This document shows positions 44,070-52,517 of a stretch of 64,000 nucleotides of DNA, one piece after another. Below the pieces are notes generated by a model. That model worked only from the letters and a program-made list of their open reading frames with translations, ran no database searches and was not told the origin of the DNA. This DNA is from JALEFZ01 sp964564415 (lineage in GTDB: Bacteria > Bacteroidota > Bacteroidia > J057), in contig CAZMAV010000014.1 of assembly GCA_964564415.1 (NCBI GenBank), positions 1 through 64,000 on the forward strand. Direction: 5' to 3'. Each line of letters starts with the position of its first letter. The stretch's first letter is position 1. The translations under genes and the position numbers were made by a program.

Positions 44070-44093
44070 AATGGCCTGATTACTCAGGCCATT
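44070..44093 (-). terminator. Minus-strand intrinsic terminator upstream of porU
   Basis: AATGGCCTGA (44070-44079) and TCAGGCCATT (44084-44093): a perfect 10-bp stem with a 4-nt loop. On the minus strand it is followed by TTATTTTT, so it can end a transcript coming from above 44100. The only candidate there is the small membrane ORF at 44225-44341. Confidence 0.75.
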
Positions 44094-44224
44094 GTATAAA
44101 GTATGGAAAACTTTAATCATTTCAGGTCTTCAGGCTGACTTTTTGCTGGCCTTCATGTCAACTTCGCCAATCCATCTCCTCTGAAATTCCCTTGAATGCA
44201 TTCAGCTCGATTTATCCTTACATC

Positions 44225-44341
44225 CTAAGCATTATCCTGATTCTCTACCCTGTTCTCCTTTACAAAATAAAGGACAGTGATAATCAAACCTACGATAGAT
44301 AGGGCTGAGAGAACGGCAATAGTCAAAATATTGGTGATCAT
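44225..44341 (-). CDS. Candidate 38-residue single-pass membrane protein
   Basis: ATG at 44341 to TAG at 44225-44227 encodes 38 residues: one hydrophobic helix 'ILTIAVLSALSIVGLIITVL' (about 5-24) followed by a charged tail 'YFVKENRVENQDNA' (25-38). It has its own intrinsic terminator 131 bp downstream (44070-44093) and no other minus-strand gene lies between it and 44838. It is the kind of small membrane protein that standard gene calling skips. No family recognised and no clear promoter; coding status needs ribosome profiling or conservation. Confidence 0.45.
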   Translation of the reverse strand: MITNILTIAVLSALSIVGLIITVLYFVKENRVENQDNA

Positions 44342-44517
44342 AAGTCTTGGTTGAATATTCTTTTTGAGACTTTTATTGGCGACACATAATTTTAAAACCA
44401 ATAAAAACCCAAATGGTTGGAAAAATCTTGCAGGGGTCGAGAAAGCGCATATTACATGTTAATAAATATACGATTTTACGTATGAAAATTAAATAAATAC
44501 TTCCACCTTTGAATTGT

Positions 44518-44656
44518 TCGAGGGAATTGAACAAGAGCTTTCCCAAGAACTTGAGCTTTTCTGTTTCATTCCGAGTCAGATCAGCTTTAGGTAGTAGTTT
44601 AGGTTTTAGGGGTTGCGTCCCGCGTCGTGAGATGCGGGACGTTCTTATTTTTATTT
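44518..44656 (+). ncRNA. Candidate small RNA 1
   Basis: A plus-strand hairpin CGTCCCGC (44616-44623)/GCGGGACG (44634-44641) followed by TTCTTATTTTT is a strong intrinsic terminator, but no plus-strand gene precedes it after 32544. Upstream, CACCTTTG (44504-44511) differs from the Bacteroidota -7 consensus TAnnTTTG at one base, with TATG (44481-44484) 19 nt before it. A transcript of roughly 130 nt is predicted. Start and end are approximate; no RNA family recognised. Confidence 0.45.
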
Positions 44657-44754
44657 CCCGTCAAAATCAATCACAAACCAAAAAGTCAATACGTGTAATA
44701 TTTTTATAATTATACATTTTAATAATTAAACCAAAAGCATCATCTTTGAAATGC

Positions 44755-44834
44755 ATTAGGCATTACGCCAAATACAGAAGCTAGGGGTTAGGGTTGACTC
44801 TCCCGAACAGGGATTGAGTCCCCTAATTTTTTTG
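44755..44834 (+). ncRNA. Candidate small RNA 2
   Basis: A second plus-strand terminator hairpin: TTAGGG (44788-44793) pairs with CCCTAA (44821-44826), GACTC (44796-44800) with GAGTC (44816-44820), and TCCC with GGGA inside, then an eight-T run. Upstream, CATCTTTG (44741-44748) is one base off the -7 consensus, with TTTA (44718-44721) exactly 19 nt before it. This predicts a short transcript of about 75-80 nt, with no ORF. It may instead be shared with the convergent anti-sigma gene (stop at 44838), but the T-run favours the plus strand. Confidence 0.45.
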
Positions 44835-44837
44835 GAA

Positions 44838-46589
44838 TTATTTTTTTGCGGGATTAGCGTTGAAGTACAGGCCGAGCGTTACCCCCGTGGTGTAAAACCT
44901 CTTCTTGATCCCATAGCTCTCCACTCCTCCTGTCCGCTGAAGATTCTGCAAGAAATAAGGTTCGATCTCCATTTTCAGGCGCTTGCTGATGGGGTAGGCA
45001 ATGCCAAAGGATAGCCATATGTTGCCAGGATAGGTATTCAGGCGTTGTTCCAAGGTAGTAGGTTGAAAGCCAAGGGGAGAGGCCGCCCGAAAACCTGCAT
45101 TGGCAGGGGTGTTGGGATCGTACTTTTCGTAAGTCTCATTGAGGCTCAGCGAGGTAAGGGCTCCTGCCTGCAAAAACAGCTTAAGTTCGTCCTCCGTCGC
45201 AAATTCATACCTCAACATCAGGGGCAGGTCCACCATTTGCAGGCTTCCCTTGAGGGCCACACTGTCAAAGTTGACCCCATCTCTGAAGGTATAAAGGAAA
45301 TTCTTTTGTCCATAAGCCATACCGGTTACCAGGGACCAGCGCTCATTGAGCTGAACAAGGGCTCTTACTCCGGCTGTATATCCGATCTTCGATTTGGGTC
45401 CGCTGAGTTCGGCTCGGGTCCGGGTATTGCCTCCGTAGATGCCAATCCAGATGTCTCTCTGTTTCTTTTCGCGAAAAAGCTGCCAATCTCTCCCCTTGTC
45501 CTGCATTTCCCACAGTTCATTCATCGCAAGGAGGCCCATCTTGCTCACTGACATTCCTGCATTTCTTGGAGGAAGGTAAGTCTCATTATCAGGGTTTTCC
45601 TTTTGTCTTTCTTCCTTATCCTCACTGTCCTGGACCAGGGCGGACTGGGCGATCAATTTATCTGAATCTACTATTTGGATAGGGGCCAAGTCAGATTTCC
45701 CCAAAGCAGCAATCGTAGATCTCTGGGCGGGGACTTTTTCTTCCTGGATAGGAAGGGATAAGGCAGCACTGTCAACGGATGCGGTGAGCTTCTCTCCGTT
45801 TTCTTTATTAGATTGAGTATCCCGAAAGTCCGATTTGGCTTTGCTCCCCGAACCCGGAACAGGAGAAAGGCGTGAAGGAGTAGTCTTTTGGACCAGCCAG
45901 TCGGAAGGGGGAAAGGTGATTTCGTTTCGCTGCATCCAGTAATTGCCCCCCAGCAGGAAAATCAAAAAGATAAGGGCAGCGGCCAGGCGCATCCAGGGAA
46001 AACTCCGTACGGGTTGGTAGATTTTATCTAGGATCAGGCTCATTTTGGCCCAGTCTTTCTTCTGTTCAGAAAGTTGGTAGCTCTCCAGGCTGTCCTTGAT
46101 TTGGGTGTCAAAATCCTTTTCCAGCTGCTCCAGCATGTCATACCAATCTGTAACATGGGGAGAAAAGCTAAGGCCTTCCAGTTTTTGGCGGATCAGGGCA
46201 TCCATGGAGGGAATTTCCATGGAAAGGATGGGAACGGAGGCCTCCCTAGGTGGCCGAAAGGATGCCGGGGAAGGGCGGAGGGGAATATCCGTGGTTTCTT
46301 CGAATTTTTTCCAGGCGTCTGCTTCTAGGGGAAGCTGATGCGCTTCGAGTTTTGTCTTTATTTCCGAGAAAAGGGGGTCGGCCATGGGAGCCTCATCCAA
46401 CTTCTGGGCCAGTTGCTCCCAGTCATCTTCGACATAGGGGGTAGAGAGGTCTTGAAGCGAGGAGCGAAATTTAGGGTCGAGGGAGGGGTCGAATTTTGAG
46501 ATAAAGAGGTCCCAGTCCGTGTTTTCGGAGGGGAATTCCAAGGACTCCAGTTTCTGTTTGATCGAATGCCAAAAGTTTTGGTCAGGCAT
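44838..46589 (-). CDS. Predicted anti-sigma/outer-membrane-barrel fusion with five L-x11-W repeats
   Basis: A 583-residue protein. Residues 6-189 hold five imperfect repeats of about 30 residues with the invariant pattern L-x11-W: Leu14-Trp26, Leu45-Trp57, Leu81-Trp93, Leu137-Trp149, Leu168-Trp180 ('IKQKLESLEFPSENTDWDLF' and variants). A TM helix (about 200-218, 'MRLAAALIFLIFLLGGNYWM') is followed by a Ser/Gln/Glu-rich low-complexity region (219-370) and a beta-strand-rich C-domain ('IGIYGGNTRTRAELSGPKSK', 'GYTAGVRALVQLNERWSLVT', 'LPLMLRYEFATEDELKLFLQ') resembling PorT-type outer-membrane barrels. The single repeat unit resembles the N-terminal anti-sigma-like motif of Bacteroidota barrel proteins. 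Its ATG overlaps the ECF sigma gene by 8 nt, so the pair is probably sigma and anti-sigma. Confidence 0.75.
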   Translation of the reverse strand: MPDQNFWHSIKQKLESLEFPSENTDWDLFISKFDPSLDPKFRSSLQDLSTPYVEDDWEQLAQKLDEAPMADPLFSEIKTKLEAHQLPLEADAWKKFEETTDIPLRPSPASFRPPREASVPILSMEIPSMDALIRQKLEGLSFSPHVTDWYDMLEQLEKDFDTQIKDSLESYQLSEQKKDWAKMSLILDKIYQPVRSFPWMRLAAALIFLIFLLGGNYWMQRNEITFPPSDWLVQKTTPSRLSPVPGSGSKAKSDFRDTQSNKENGEKLTASVDSAALSLPIQEEKVPAQRSTIAALGKSDLAPIQIVDSDKLIAQSALVQDSEDKEERQKENPDNETYLPPRNAGMSVSKMGLLAMNELWEMQDKGRDWQLFREKKQRDIWIGIYGGNTRTRAELSGPKSKIGYTAGVRALVQLNERWSLVTGMAYGQKNFLYTFRDGVNFDSVALKGSLQMVDLPLMLRYEFATEDELKLFLQAGALTSLSLNETYEKYDPNTPANAGFRAASPLGFQPTTLEQRLNTYPGNIWLSFGIAYPISKRLKMEIEPYFLQNLQRTGGVESYGIKKRFYTTGVTLGLYFNANPAKK

Positions 46590-47166
46590 AGTTATCTCCT
46601 TCCGCTCTACGGATCATCCTTGATTTTAGGATCATTTTTTGAAGTTTGGCCCTGGCCTTGGCCAGGTTTGACTTGGAGGTTCCTTCACTGATACCGAGCA
46701 GCTTACCAACCTCTTTGTGGGAATACCCTTCCATGACGTAGAGGTTGAAGACCATCCGGTAAGCGGGTGAGAGCCGCTGCACCAGTCCCAGGATTTCCTG
46801 TGCACTCATGTCTGAGAGGATGTCGTGGGTATCTATTTCGTGGACGGCGTGGTTGATTTCTACCAAGGCAGGTCCTTTGGCTCGCTTTCTGTAGTGGTCA
46901 ATGGCCGTATTGACCATAATCCTGCGAATCCAAGCACCCAAATTGGTCCCCTTGGCAAATTTATGCATGTTGCGAAACACCTTGATGAAGCCCTCATGAA
47001 GGACATCTCTGGCCTCCTCTCTGTCATTGGTGTACCTCATGCAAACCACCATCATGCTGCCATAGAAGCGCTCGTAAAGAATCTTTTGAAACTTCCGGCC
47101 CCCTTCGATGCAGCCTTCGATGATTTCGTCCTCTTGATAATCTGACGCTCTCATGCGGAAACTCAT
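46582..47166 (-). CDS. ECF-type RNA polymerase sigma-70 factor
   Basis: A 194-residue extracytoplasmic-function sigma factor. Region 2: 'ERFYGSMMVVCMRYTNDREE', then 'ARDVLHEGFIKVFRNMHKFA' and 'LGAWIRRIMVNTAIDHYRKR'; region 4: 'LSPAYRMVFNLYVMEGYSHK' and the helix-turn-helix 'EVGKLLGISEGTSKSNLAKA' with 'RAKLQKMIL'. The linker is short and lacks region 1 and 3, as in ECFs. Overlap with the downstream membrane protein gene (8 nt) is the usual layout for a sigma factor and its membrane regulator. Target promoters and signal unknown. The upstream interval 47167-47709 likely holds its promoter. Confidence 0.95.
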   Translation of the reverse strand: MSFRMRASDYQEDEIIEGCIEGGRKFQKILYERFYGSMMVVCMRYTNDREEARDVLHEGFIKVFRNMHKFAKGTNLGAWIRRIMVNTAIDHYRKRAKGPALVEINHAVHEIDTHDILSDMSAQEILGLVQRLSPAYRMVFNLYVMEGYSHKEVGKLLGISEGTSKSNLAKARAKLQKMILKSRMIRRAEGDNYA

Positions 47167-47709
47167 TATTTGTTAAATGAAGGTAAAATTGTAGGCGTTG
47201 CTACATAGGCATGAACTAGCATTGGTGTATAGGATGATCATTTAAAGGTAGTTATTTTTTTTGAAAGAAGGGGCCTGTAAGGGCTGTCCGATTGAATTTC
47301 AGACTTTATGGTCCACGCTATTTACCCTATCTGCAACTCATGGGTGATAATCACTATTTTCTATAAAAAATCTTACTCTCCCTGGCAGATTTAAAATGTG
47401 CATTAGAATAATCAATGTTTATGCAAATTCTGCAACTATTAACCCCAAATGAGCCCTGCCCGGCATTGGATTAAGAAACTTGAATTAACTATATTTAGGT
47501 TATTGTACTTACGCCTAAATAGGAAAAACGTCAGAGATGGATTTTTATTATGGATTATGGCAATAGTTTATAATTGAATAATCCTAAATCCTTAAATTCA
47601 TCTCTTAGAATGCTGAGATAAGTCATCCATCCACCTGTTGAGGAGGAAACTAATTTGCCTTATCTTCATTTTTCTATTTTCTCACACCAACAGCTTAACT
47701 CACAGGAAC
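47167..47709. other. Intergenic region, sigma factor/recQ
   Basis: A 543-bp AT-rich non-coding interval between the divergent sigma factor (-) and recQ (+). It holds several near-consensus -7 boxes on the plus strand (for example TATATTTA at about 47490) and one GATAATCA-type half Fur box at about 47347, but no convincing gene, RNA or terminator. Confidence 0.4.
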
Positions 47710-49911
47710 GTGAACGAATCCACACTTATAAGTGAATCTCAGTTATTACAAAGCCTAAAGCAGTATTTTGGCTATGACGCTTTTCGCGGGAAGCAAGAGG
47801 AGGTGATCAAAAGCATCATGGACAAGCATAATACCTTCGTAATTATGCCTACTGGTGCTGGGAAATCTCTCTGCTATCAACTGCCTGCCGTCTTGCTGGA
47901 AGGGACCGCCCTGGTCATTTCCCCCCTCATCGCCCTGATGAAAAATCAGGTAGACCAGCTACAAGCTTTTGGCATTGAAGCCGGCTTCCTCAACTCCAGC
48001 ATGAACAGGAGCAACTACGAAGCCGTCAAACAAAAGGTCCTCAAAAGGCAGCTCAAGCTCCTCTATGTAGCTCCTGAATCCTTGGTCAAGGAAGAATTTA
48101 TCGAATTCCTCCAACAAGCAAAAATTAGCTTCGTAGCTGTAGATGAAGCCCACTGTATCTCCGAATGGGGCCATGACTTCCGCCCAGAATATCGAAGGAT
48201 TCGCGATATGCTCTCCCGACTCGGCGAAGTCCCTGTCATCGCCCTTACCGCTACCGCTACCCCCAAGGTCAGGCAAGACATCATCCACAACCTCCACATC
48301 GAAGGGGCCAATGTTTTCCTAACCAGCTTCAACCGGTCCAACCTCTACTACGAGATCAGACCCAAGATCAGCAACAGCCATGCGACCACAGAAATCATAA
48401 AATACATTAAAGAACATTCCGGCAAATCAGGGATCATCTATTGCCTCAGTCGGAGGAAGGTGGAAGAAAATGCCGAAATCCTAAATGTCAATGGGATCAA
48501 AGCCGTGCCCTACCATGCCGGCCTGGACTCAGCCACCCGTTCACGACACCAGGATATGTTTCTCAATGAAGACATAGAGGTCGTCGTAGCGACCATAGCC
48601 TTTGGCATGGGCATCGACAAGCCCGACGTCCGCTTTGTCATCCACTACGATGTTCCCAAAAGTATCGAGAGCTACTATCAGGAGACCGGAAGGGCCGGAA
48701 GAGACGGAATGGAAGGCAACTGCATCCTCTTCTACGACTTCAACGACATCGTCAAGCTGGAAAAGTTCATGAAGGACAAGCCTGTCAGCGAACGCGAATC
48801 CGGCAAGCATCTCCTCTATGAAATGGCAGCCTTCTCCGAGTCTGGTGCCTGCCGCCGCAAACTCATGCTTCATTATTTTGGAGAGAAGTTTGACGACAGC
48901 CGCTGCATGCAAATGTGCGACAACTGTCGGTATCCCAAGGAAAAATTTGAAGCCAAGGAAAGTGCCTTGCTGGTCCTTCAGGCCGTGGATCAGGTGAATG
49001 AAAAATTTGGTCAGACCCATATCATCAACCTCCTTCGCGGAAGCAACAACCAGCAGATCAAAAACTACGAGCACGAAAAGCTGCCCGTCTACGGTGCCGG
49101 AAAGGATACCAATGATCGGGAGTGGAAGGCCATCATCAGCCAATTGATCGTCCACGACTACATTATCAAGGACATAGAGGATTATGGAACTCTCAAAATG
49201 GGCCTCCACGGAAGGAAATTTCTCAAGGCTCCCAGCTCCCTGGAGTTGATCACATTTCAAGACTTTGAAAAGCTCAAGAAAAACGCAGGGGCCCCCGAGG
49301 AAAACTTCAAGACCTATGACGAGGCGCTCTTTGATAAACTCAAGAAACTGAGAAAAAAAATCGCCAATGAAAAGCGAATCCCTCCCTTCGTTATTTTTCA
49401 AGATCCCTCGATGGAAGATATGGCTACCAAGTATCCCACTTCCATGAACGAGTTTCTCAATATTACCGGAGTAGGCAAGGGAAAGGCCCAAAAGTTTGCC
49501 GCTCCCTTTATTCAGCTTATCCAACACCACGTGGAATCCAATGGCATCGAACGGATGGCAGAGGTAGTGGTAAAATCTACCGCCCGCAAGTCCATGAGCA
49601 AGCTCTTTATCATCCAGCACATCGACCGCAGGACCCCGCTGACCCGAATCGCAGAGATGAAAGGCATGGAATACGAGGACCTGCTGGAAAATATAGAGCA
49701 GATTGTCTACTCAGGCACCAAACTCAACATCGATTACTTCATCAGGGATCAGATCGATGAGGATGTGGTGGAAGATATTTTCGAATACTTCATGAGTGCT
49801 GAAACCGATGGCCTGGATGAGGCTCAAAAGGAATTGAGCCAGGACATGGACATCGAGCAGAATGAAATCCGGCTCGTCCGAATTAAATTTCTCTCAGAGG
49901 TCGGAAATTGA
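47710..49911 (+). CDS. recQ: ATP-dependent DNA helicase RecQ
   Basis: Superfamily 2 3'-5' DNA helicase in recombination repair and replication restart. The frame is open from 47638, but residues before 47710 read like a hydrophobic leader with no RecQ similarity; GTG 47710 gives 733 residues, the normal length. Motifs: Walker A 'FVIMPTGAGKSLCYQLPA', 'VISPLIALMKNQVDQLQ', Walker B DEAH in 'ISFVAVDEAHCISEWGHDFR', 'IALTATATPKVRQDI', 'GIIYCLSRRKVEENAEILNV', 'VVVATIAFGMGIDKPDVRFV' and 'RAGRDGMEGNCILFYD'; then RQC zinc cysteines ('RRKLMLHYFGEKF', 'CDNCRYP') and a C-terminal HRDC-like helical domain. It stands alone. Confidence 0.96.
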   Translation: MNESTLISESQLLQSLKQYFGYDAFRGKQEEVIKSIMDKHNTFVIMPTGAGKSLCYQLPAVLLEGTALVISPLIALMKNQVDQLQAFGIEAGFLNSSMNRSNYEAVKQKVLKRQLKLLYVAPESLVKEEFIEFLQQAKISFVAVDEAHCISEWGHDFRPEYRRIRDMLSRLGEVPVIALTATATPKVRQDIIHNLHIEGANVFLTSFNRSNLYYEIRPKISNSHATTEIIKYIKEHSGKSGIIYCLSRRKVEENAEILNVNGIKAVPYHAGLDSATRSRHQDMFLNEDIEVVVATIAFGMGIDKPDVRFVIHYDVPKSIESYYQETGRAGRDGMEGNCILFYDFNDIVKLEKFMKDKPVSERESGKHLLYEMAAFSESGACRRKLMLHYFGEKFDDSRCMQMCDNCRYPKEKFEAKESALLVLQAVDQVNEKFGQTHIINLLRGSNNQQIKNYEHEKLPVYGAGKDTNDREWKAIISQLIVHDYIIKDIEDYGTLKMGLHGRKFLKAPSSLELITFQDFEKLKKNAGAPEENFKTYDEALFDKLKKLRKKIANEKRIPPFVIFQDPSMEDMATKYPTSMNEFLNITGVGKGKAQKFAAPFIQLIQHHVESNGIERMAEVVVKSTARKSMSKLFIIQHIDRRTPLTRIAEMKGMEYEDLLENIEQIVYSGTKLNIDYFIRDQIDEDVVEDIFEYFMSAETDGLDEAQKELSQDMDIEQNEIRLVRIKFLSEVGN

Positions 49912-49939
49912 TTTTTTCCCAATCCTGACTTAACTTCCC

Positions 49940-49976
49940 AAAATCCCGCATATGGCCGTGCTTCATGCGGGATTTT
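49940..49976 (+). terminator. Intrinsic terminator after recQ
   Basis: AAAATCCCGCA (49940-49950) and TGCGGGATTTT (49966-49976): a perfect 11-bp stem with A- and T-tracts on both sides, 15-nt loop. It ends recQ. A TATCTTTG box at 49979-49986, directly after it, can start the next gene (ATG 50010). Confidence 0.8.
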
Positions 49977-50009
49977 ACTATCTTTGGACGCAAATAAGAT
50001 CGAATAAAA

Positions 50010-50564
50010 ATGGATTTCGTAGCAGAACTGGAAAAGCTCGAGGATAAATTTTTTGGGGATTGGGAAGAGGAAAAAGCTCCTTTGATAAAGGAACTTAAAG
50101 TCCTACACACAGAGGCTGGAGAAGACGAAGACGGCTTCAACAGGTTCCTGGTACAGTCGGCCGAGAGGTTTGGAGGAACTTATATTCCTTACCTTTTTTG
50201 GGATAAATTATCCTACTTTGACGAGAATCCCGATGAGCGCATTTACCTACATGAGCTTTTGAGAGCCTTTTCAGTTTCCAACTTTGAAGAGGAGGAGCAA
50301 AAGCTCATGAAGCCCCTGCTGGTTACTTATTTTTCTAAGGAAAAAGACTTCGAAATCAATAAACTCAAGGCGAAAGTTATTGAAAAGGCCCATCCCGAGG
50401 TGAAAGAATATTTTCAAAAATTGCTCAGCTTCGTGGAAAAAAATAAGAACGCCACCGAAATGTACCGCGAAAAATTTGACATGCTCAAGGAGTTTTACCC
50501 TGATTTTGAGCTGTTAAACCTGCCCATTACCCAATTGAAAGAAAAGCTTAGGGGCAGCGTCTGA
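50010..50564 (+). CDS. Hypothetical helical cytosolic protein
   Basis: A 184-residue soluble, mostly helical and strongly charged protein, with no signal peptide, no membrane segment and no Cys or His cluster. N-terminal 'LEKLEDKFFGDWEEEKAPLI' and C-terminal 'KEYFQKLLSFVEKNKNATEM' are the longest helical blocks. No catalytic motif or family recognised. A TATCTTTG -7 element lies 24 nt before the ATG, so it has its own promoter, and it stands alone between recQ and the LRR gene. Function unknown. Confidence 0.75.
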   Translation: MDFVAELEKLEDKFFGDWEEEKAPLIKELKVLHTEAGEDEDGFNRFLVQSAERFGGTYIPYLFWDKLSYFDENPDERIYLHELLRAFSVSNFEEEEQKLMKPLLVTYFSKEKDFEINKLKAKVIEKAHPEVKEYFQKLLSFVEKNKNATEMYREKFDMLKEFYPDFELLNLPITQLKEKLRGSV

Positions 50565-50685
50565 CCCTTTTACATGTAGGAAGTCGGGACAAAAATTAAT
50601 TTTCATTTTGTAACACAAGGCTCGAGATCGTCTGGCAACCCTGAGGGATTATACTAAAATTTATCCTTCATAAACGACAGTCTCA

Positions 50686-51243
50686 ATGATCTCGAGCATA
50701 CAGTCACTCAATCTCTACCTGTCCACCCTCTCGCCATCCTGGCAAGAGCTTATCTCCCGAACCCTGGAAGAAGCAGGTATCAAGGATCTGCAGTCTCCAC
50801 AGGCCCTGGATGAGGTCAGAGAATTGGACCTCAGCCGCAGGGAAATCCACTCCCTCGCCCCCCTCAGGATGTTTACCCATCTGGAGGTACTCGACATTAC
50901 AGGGACAGAGGTCAGCGATATCACCCCTCTGATGTACCTGCCCTATCTCAGGGAGTTGCACGCCTGTTTCTGCAATCCCTTTGACCTCAATACCTTGATT
51001 GCCCTGCCCGGACTCAAGGTGCTCGACCTCTCCTATCCACGTCTTCCCTTCGGAAACCTGGAAGCTCTTTCAGATCTGGATCAGCTGGAAGAAGGTTATT
51101 TCAATGCCTGCCAAATAGATACGGTCGCCCACTTTATGACCCTTCCCTGCCTGCAAACCCTTTCCCTGCCTTTTAATCCCATCGCCAGAGAAGAAATCCA
51201 CGCCTACCGGGAGCTATTTCCTAAGTGTAGGGTAATATTTTAG
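50686..51243 (+). CDS. Leucine-rich repeat protein
   Basis: A 185-residue protein built of about five LRR units: 'VRELDLSRREIHSLAPL', 'LEVLDITGTEVSDITPL', 'LRELHACFCNPFDLNTL', 'LKVLDLSYPRLPFGNLE' and 'LQTLSLPFNPIAREEIHA', with the L-x-x-L-x-L core and N/T-type turn positions. The N-terminal helical cap (about 1-45, 'LYLSTLSPSWQELISRTLEE') is typical of bacterial LRR proteins. No signal peptide, so it probably acts in the cytoplasm as a binding scaffold; the ligand is unknown. Followed by a strong terminator. Confidence 0.9.
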   Translation: MISSIQSLNLYLSTLSPSWQELISRTLEEAGIKDLQSPQALDEVRELDLSRREIHSLAPLRMFTHLEVLDITGTEVSDITPLMYLPYLRELHACFCNPFDLNTLIALPGLKVLDLSYPRLPFGNLEALSDLDQLEEGYFNACQIDTVAHFMTLPCLQTLSLPFNPIAREEIHAYRELFPKCRVIF

Positions 51244-51263
51244 GCCATTTGTATACAAAAATA

Positions 51264-51304
51264 CAGGAGGGAAGCAGCGTTCATCTCTTCCCTCCTGCTT
51301 TTTT
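51264..51304. terminator. Bidirectional terminator between LRR gene and aldo/keto reductase
   Basis: CAGGAGGGAAG (51264-51274) and CTTCCCTCCTG (51287-51297): a perfect 11-bp stem, 12-nt loop, with a T-run after it (+) and A-rich sequence before it. It serves the LRR gene and probably the convergent aldo/keto reductase. Confidence 0.85.
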
Positions 51305-51314
51305 TGTCCCCGAT

Positions 51315-52343
51315 CTATTTATTCCTAAAGTCAATTTTTTCCCAGGTCCCTCCATAGATGACACCTTTGACCCCATCTCCGCTCAGGAAATCGTGGGGAA
51401 AGCCCATTTCCACCGCACTGACCTTGTCCAACTGCTCCATCATTTCGGTGGGAATTTCGAAATACAGGCATTTCAGGCTATCTTCGATTTGGCTGAGTTT
51501 TCTCGCCCCTATTATAGGTATAGAAAGAAAGTCTTTTTGACGGGTCCAATTGACGGCCACCTGGGCCGGACTTTGCCCCATTTCCTCAGCAATCCTTACC
51601 ACCTCTCTTGCAATGCGGGTACTCCTCTCGTTGAGGCGGGCACTGTCCTCCTTGAGTCGCTTATCTTCTCCGCTATCCTTTAGGTATTTGCCGGTTAGTG
51701 CTCCTCCCGCCAAAGGGGCCCAGGGAGTCAGCGCCAGATCAAATGCCCGAGCCATAGGGATAAGTTCGCGTTCGGGACTGCGCTCGATCAGGCTATACTC
51801 GACCTGAAGTCCTGCAAATGCTGCCCATCCCCGAAGTTCGGCCAGGGTATTGGCCTGGGCTACAATCCAGGCCGGAGTATCGGAAATCCCGATGTAGTGA
51901 ACCTTGCCCATGCGGACCAAGTCATCCAGCCCACGCATGATCTCGTCTACCCTCGTAGTAAAGTCCCAGGCGTGAAGCCAAAGAAGGTCGATGTGATCGG
52001 TATTCAAACGCTTCAGGCTTCCGTGCACGGACCGCATCAGGTTTTTGCGGTGGTTTCCTGAGAAATTGGGATCGTCCTGCCTGTCAAAGAGGGTGTACTT
52101 GGTGGCCAGTACAAAATGATCTCGGTCAGCAGCCGTCAATTCACCTACATATCGCTCACTGGTTCCCTCGGTGTAGCGATTGGCTGTGTCAATAAAGTTG
52201 CCGCCTGCCTTGGCGTAGGCCTCAAATATAGCCTTGCTCCTCTCCCAGTCGGCGCCCCAACCCCAATCAGTACCAAAAGTCATCGTGCCCAGGCTGAGTT
52301 CAGATACCCGAAGGCCACTCCTTCCAAATAATTTGTATCGCAT
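51315..52343 (-). CDS. Aldo/keto reductase
   Basis: A 342-residue NAD(P)H-dependent (alpha/beta)8 barrel enzyme. ATG 52343 is chosen; an upstream ATG at 52382 adds 13 unrelated residues. Motifs: 'LFGRSGLRVSELSLGTMTFG', catalytic Asp/Tyr region 'GGNFIDTANRYTEGTSERYV' and 'FVLATKYTLFDRQ', 'DHIDLLWLHAWD' (catalytic His), 'VHYIGISDTPAWIVAQANTL', 'VEYSLIERSPERELIPMARA', 'LTPWAPLAGGALTGKY' and 'IPIIGARKLSQIEDSL'. Closest to the oxidoreductase/YajO-type AKRs; the substrate (aldehyde or keto compound) cannot be inferred. Converges on the LRR gene and its terminator. Confidence 0.93.
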   Translation of the reverse strand: MRYKLFGRSGLRVSELSLGTMTFGTDWGWGADWERSKAIFEAYAKAGGNFIDTANRYTEGTSERYVGELTAADRDHFVLATKYTLFDRQDDPNFSGNHRKNLMRSVHGSLKRLNTDHIDLLWLHAWDFTTRVDEIMRGLDDLVRMGKVHYIGISDTPAWIVAQANTLAELRGWAAFAGLQVEYSLIERSPERELIPMARAFDLALTPWAPLAGGALTGKYLKDSGEDKRLKEDSARLNERSTRIAREVVRIAEEMGQSPAQVAVNWTRQKDFLSIPIIGARKLSQIEDSLKCLYFEIPTEMMEQLDKVSAVEMGFPHDFLSGDGVKGVIYGGTWEKIDFRNK

Positions 52344-52517
52344 GTCTTTAGGTTTAAATGGTACAATGATAAATGTACCCATTTACGGAAGACTTTTCTT
52401 CCCAGATCCGACAGAGAACTCAAATGATAAATTATGATTAAAATCCTGAGCCGGGATCGGCAAGGGAAGGAGGTTTAACAAAAAGAAATCCTTATTTTTC
52501 AGTCAAAACAAAGGAAC

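Noticed and set aside
44616..44641. Minus-strand terminator for the anti-sigma gene
   Set aside because: The T-run lies on the plus strand only, and a second hairpin is closer to the stop codon.
47638..47709. Signal peptide on RecQ
   Set aside because: The hydrophobic stretch is upstream of the RecQ-like start (GTG 47710) and RecQ is cytosolic.
48541..49620. 359-residue antisense open frame in recQ
   Set aside because: Shadow frame of recQ on the opposite strand; low-complexity residues and no family motif.
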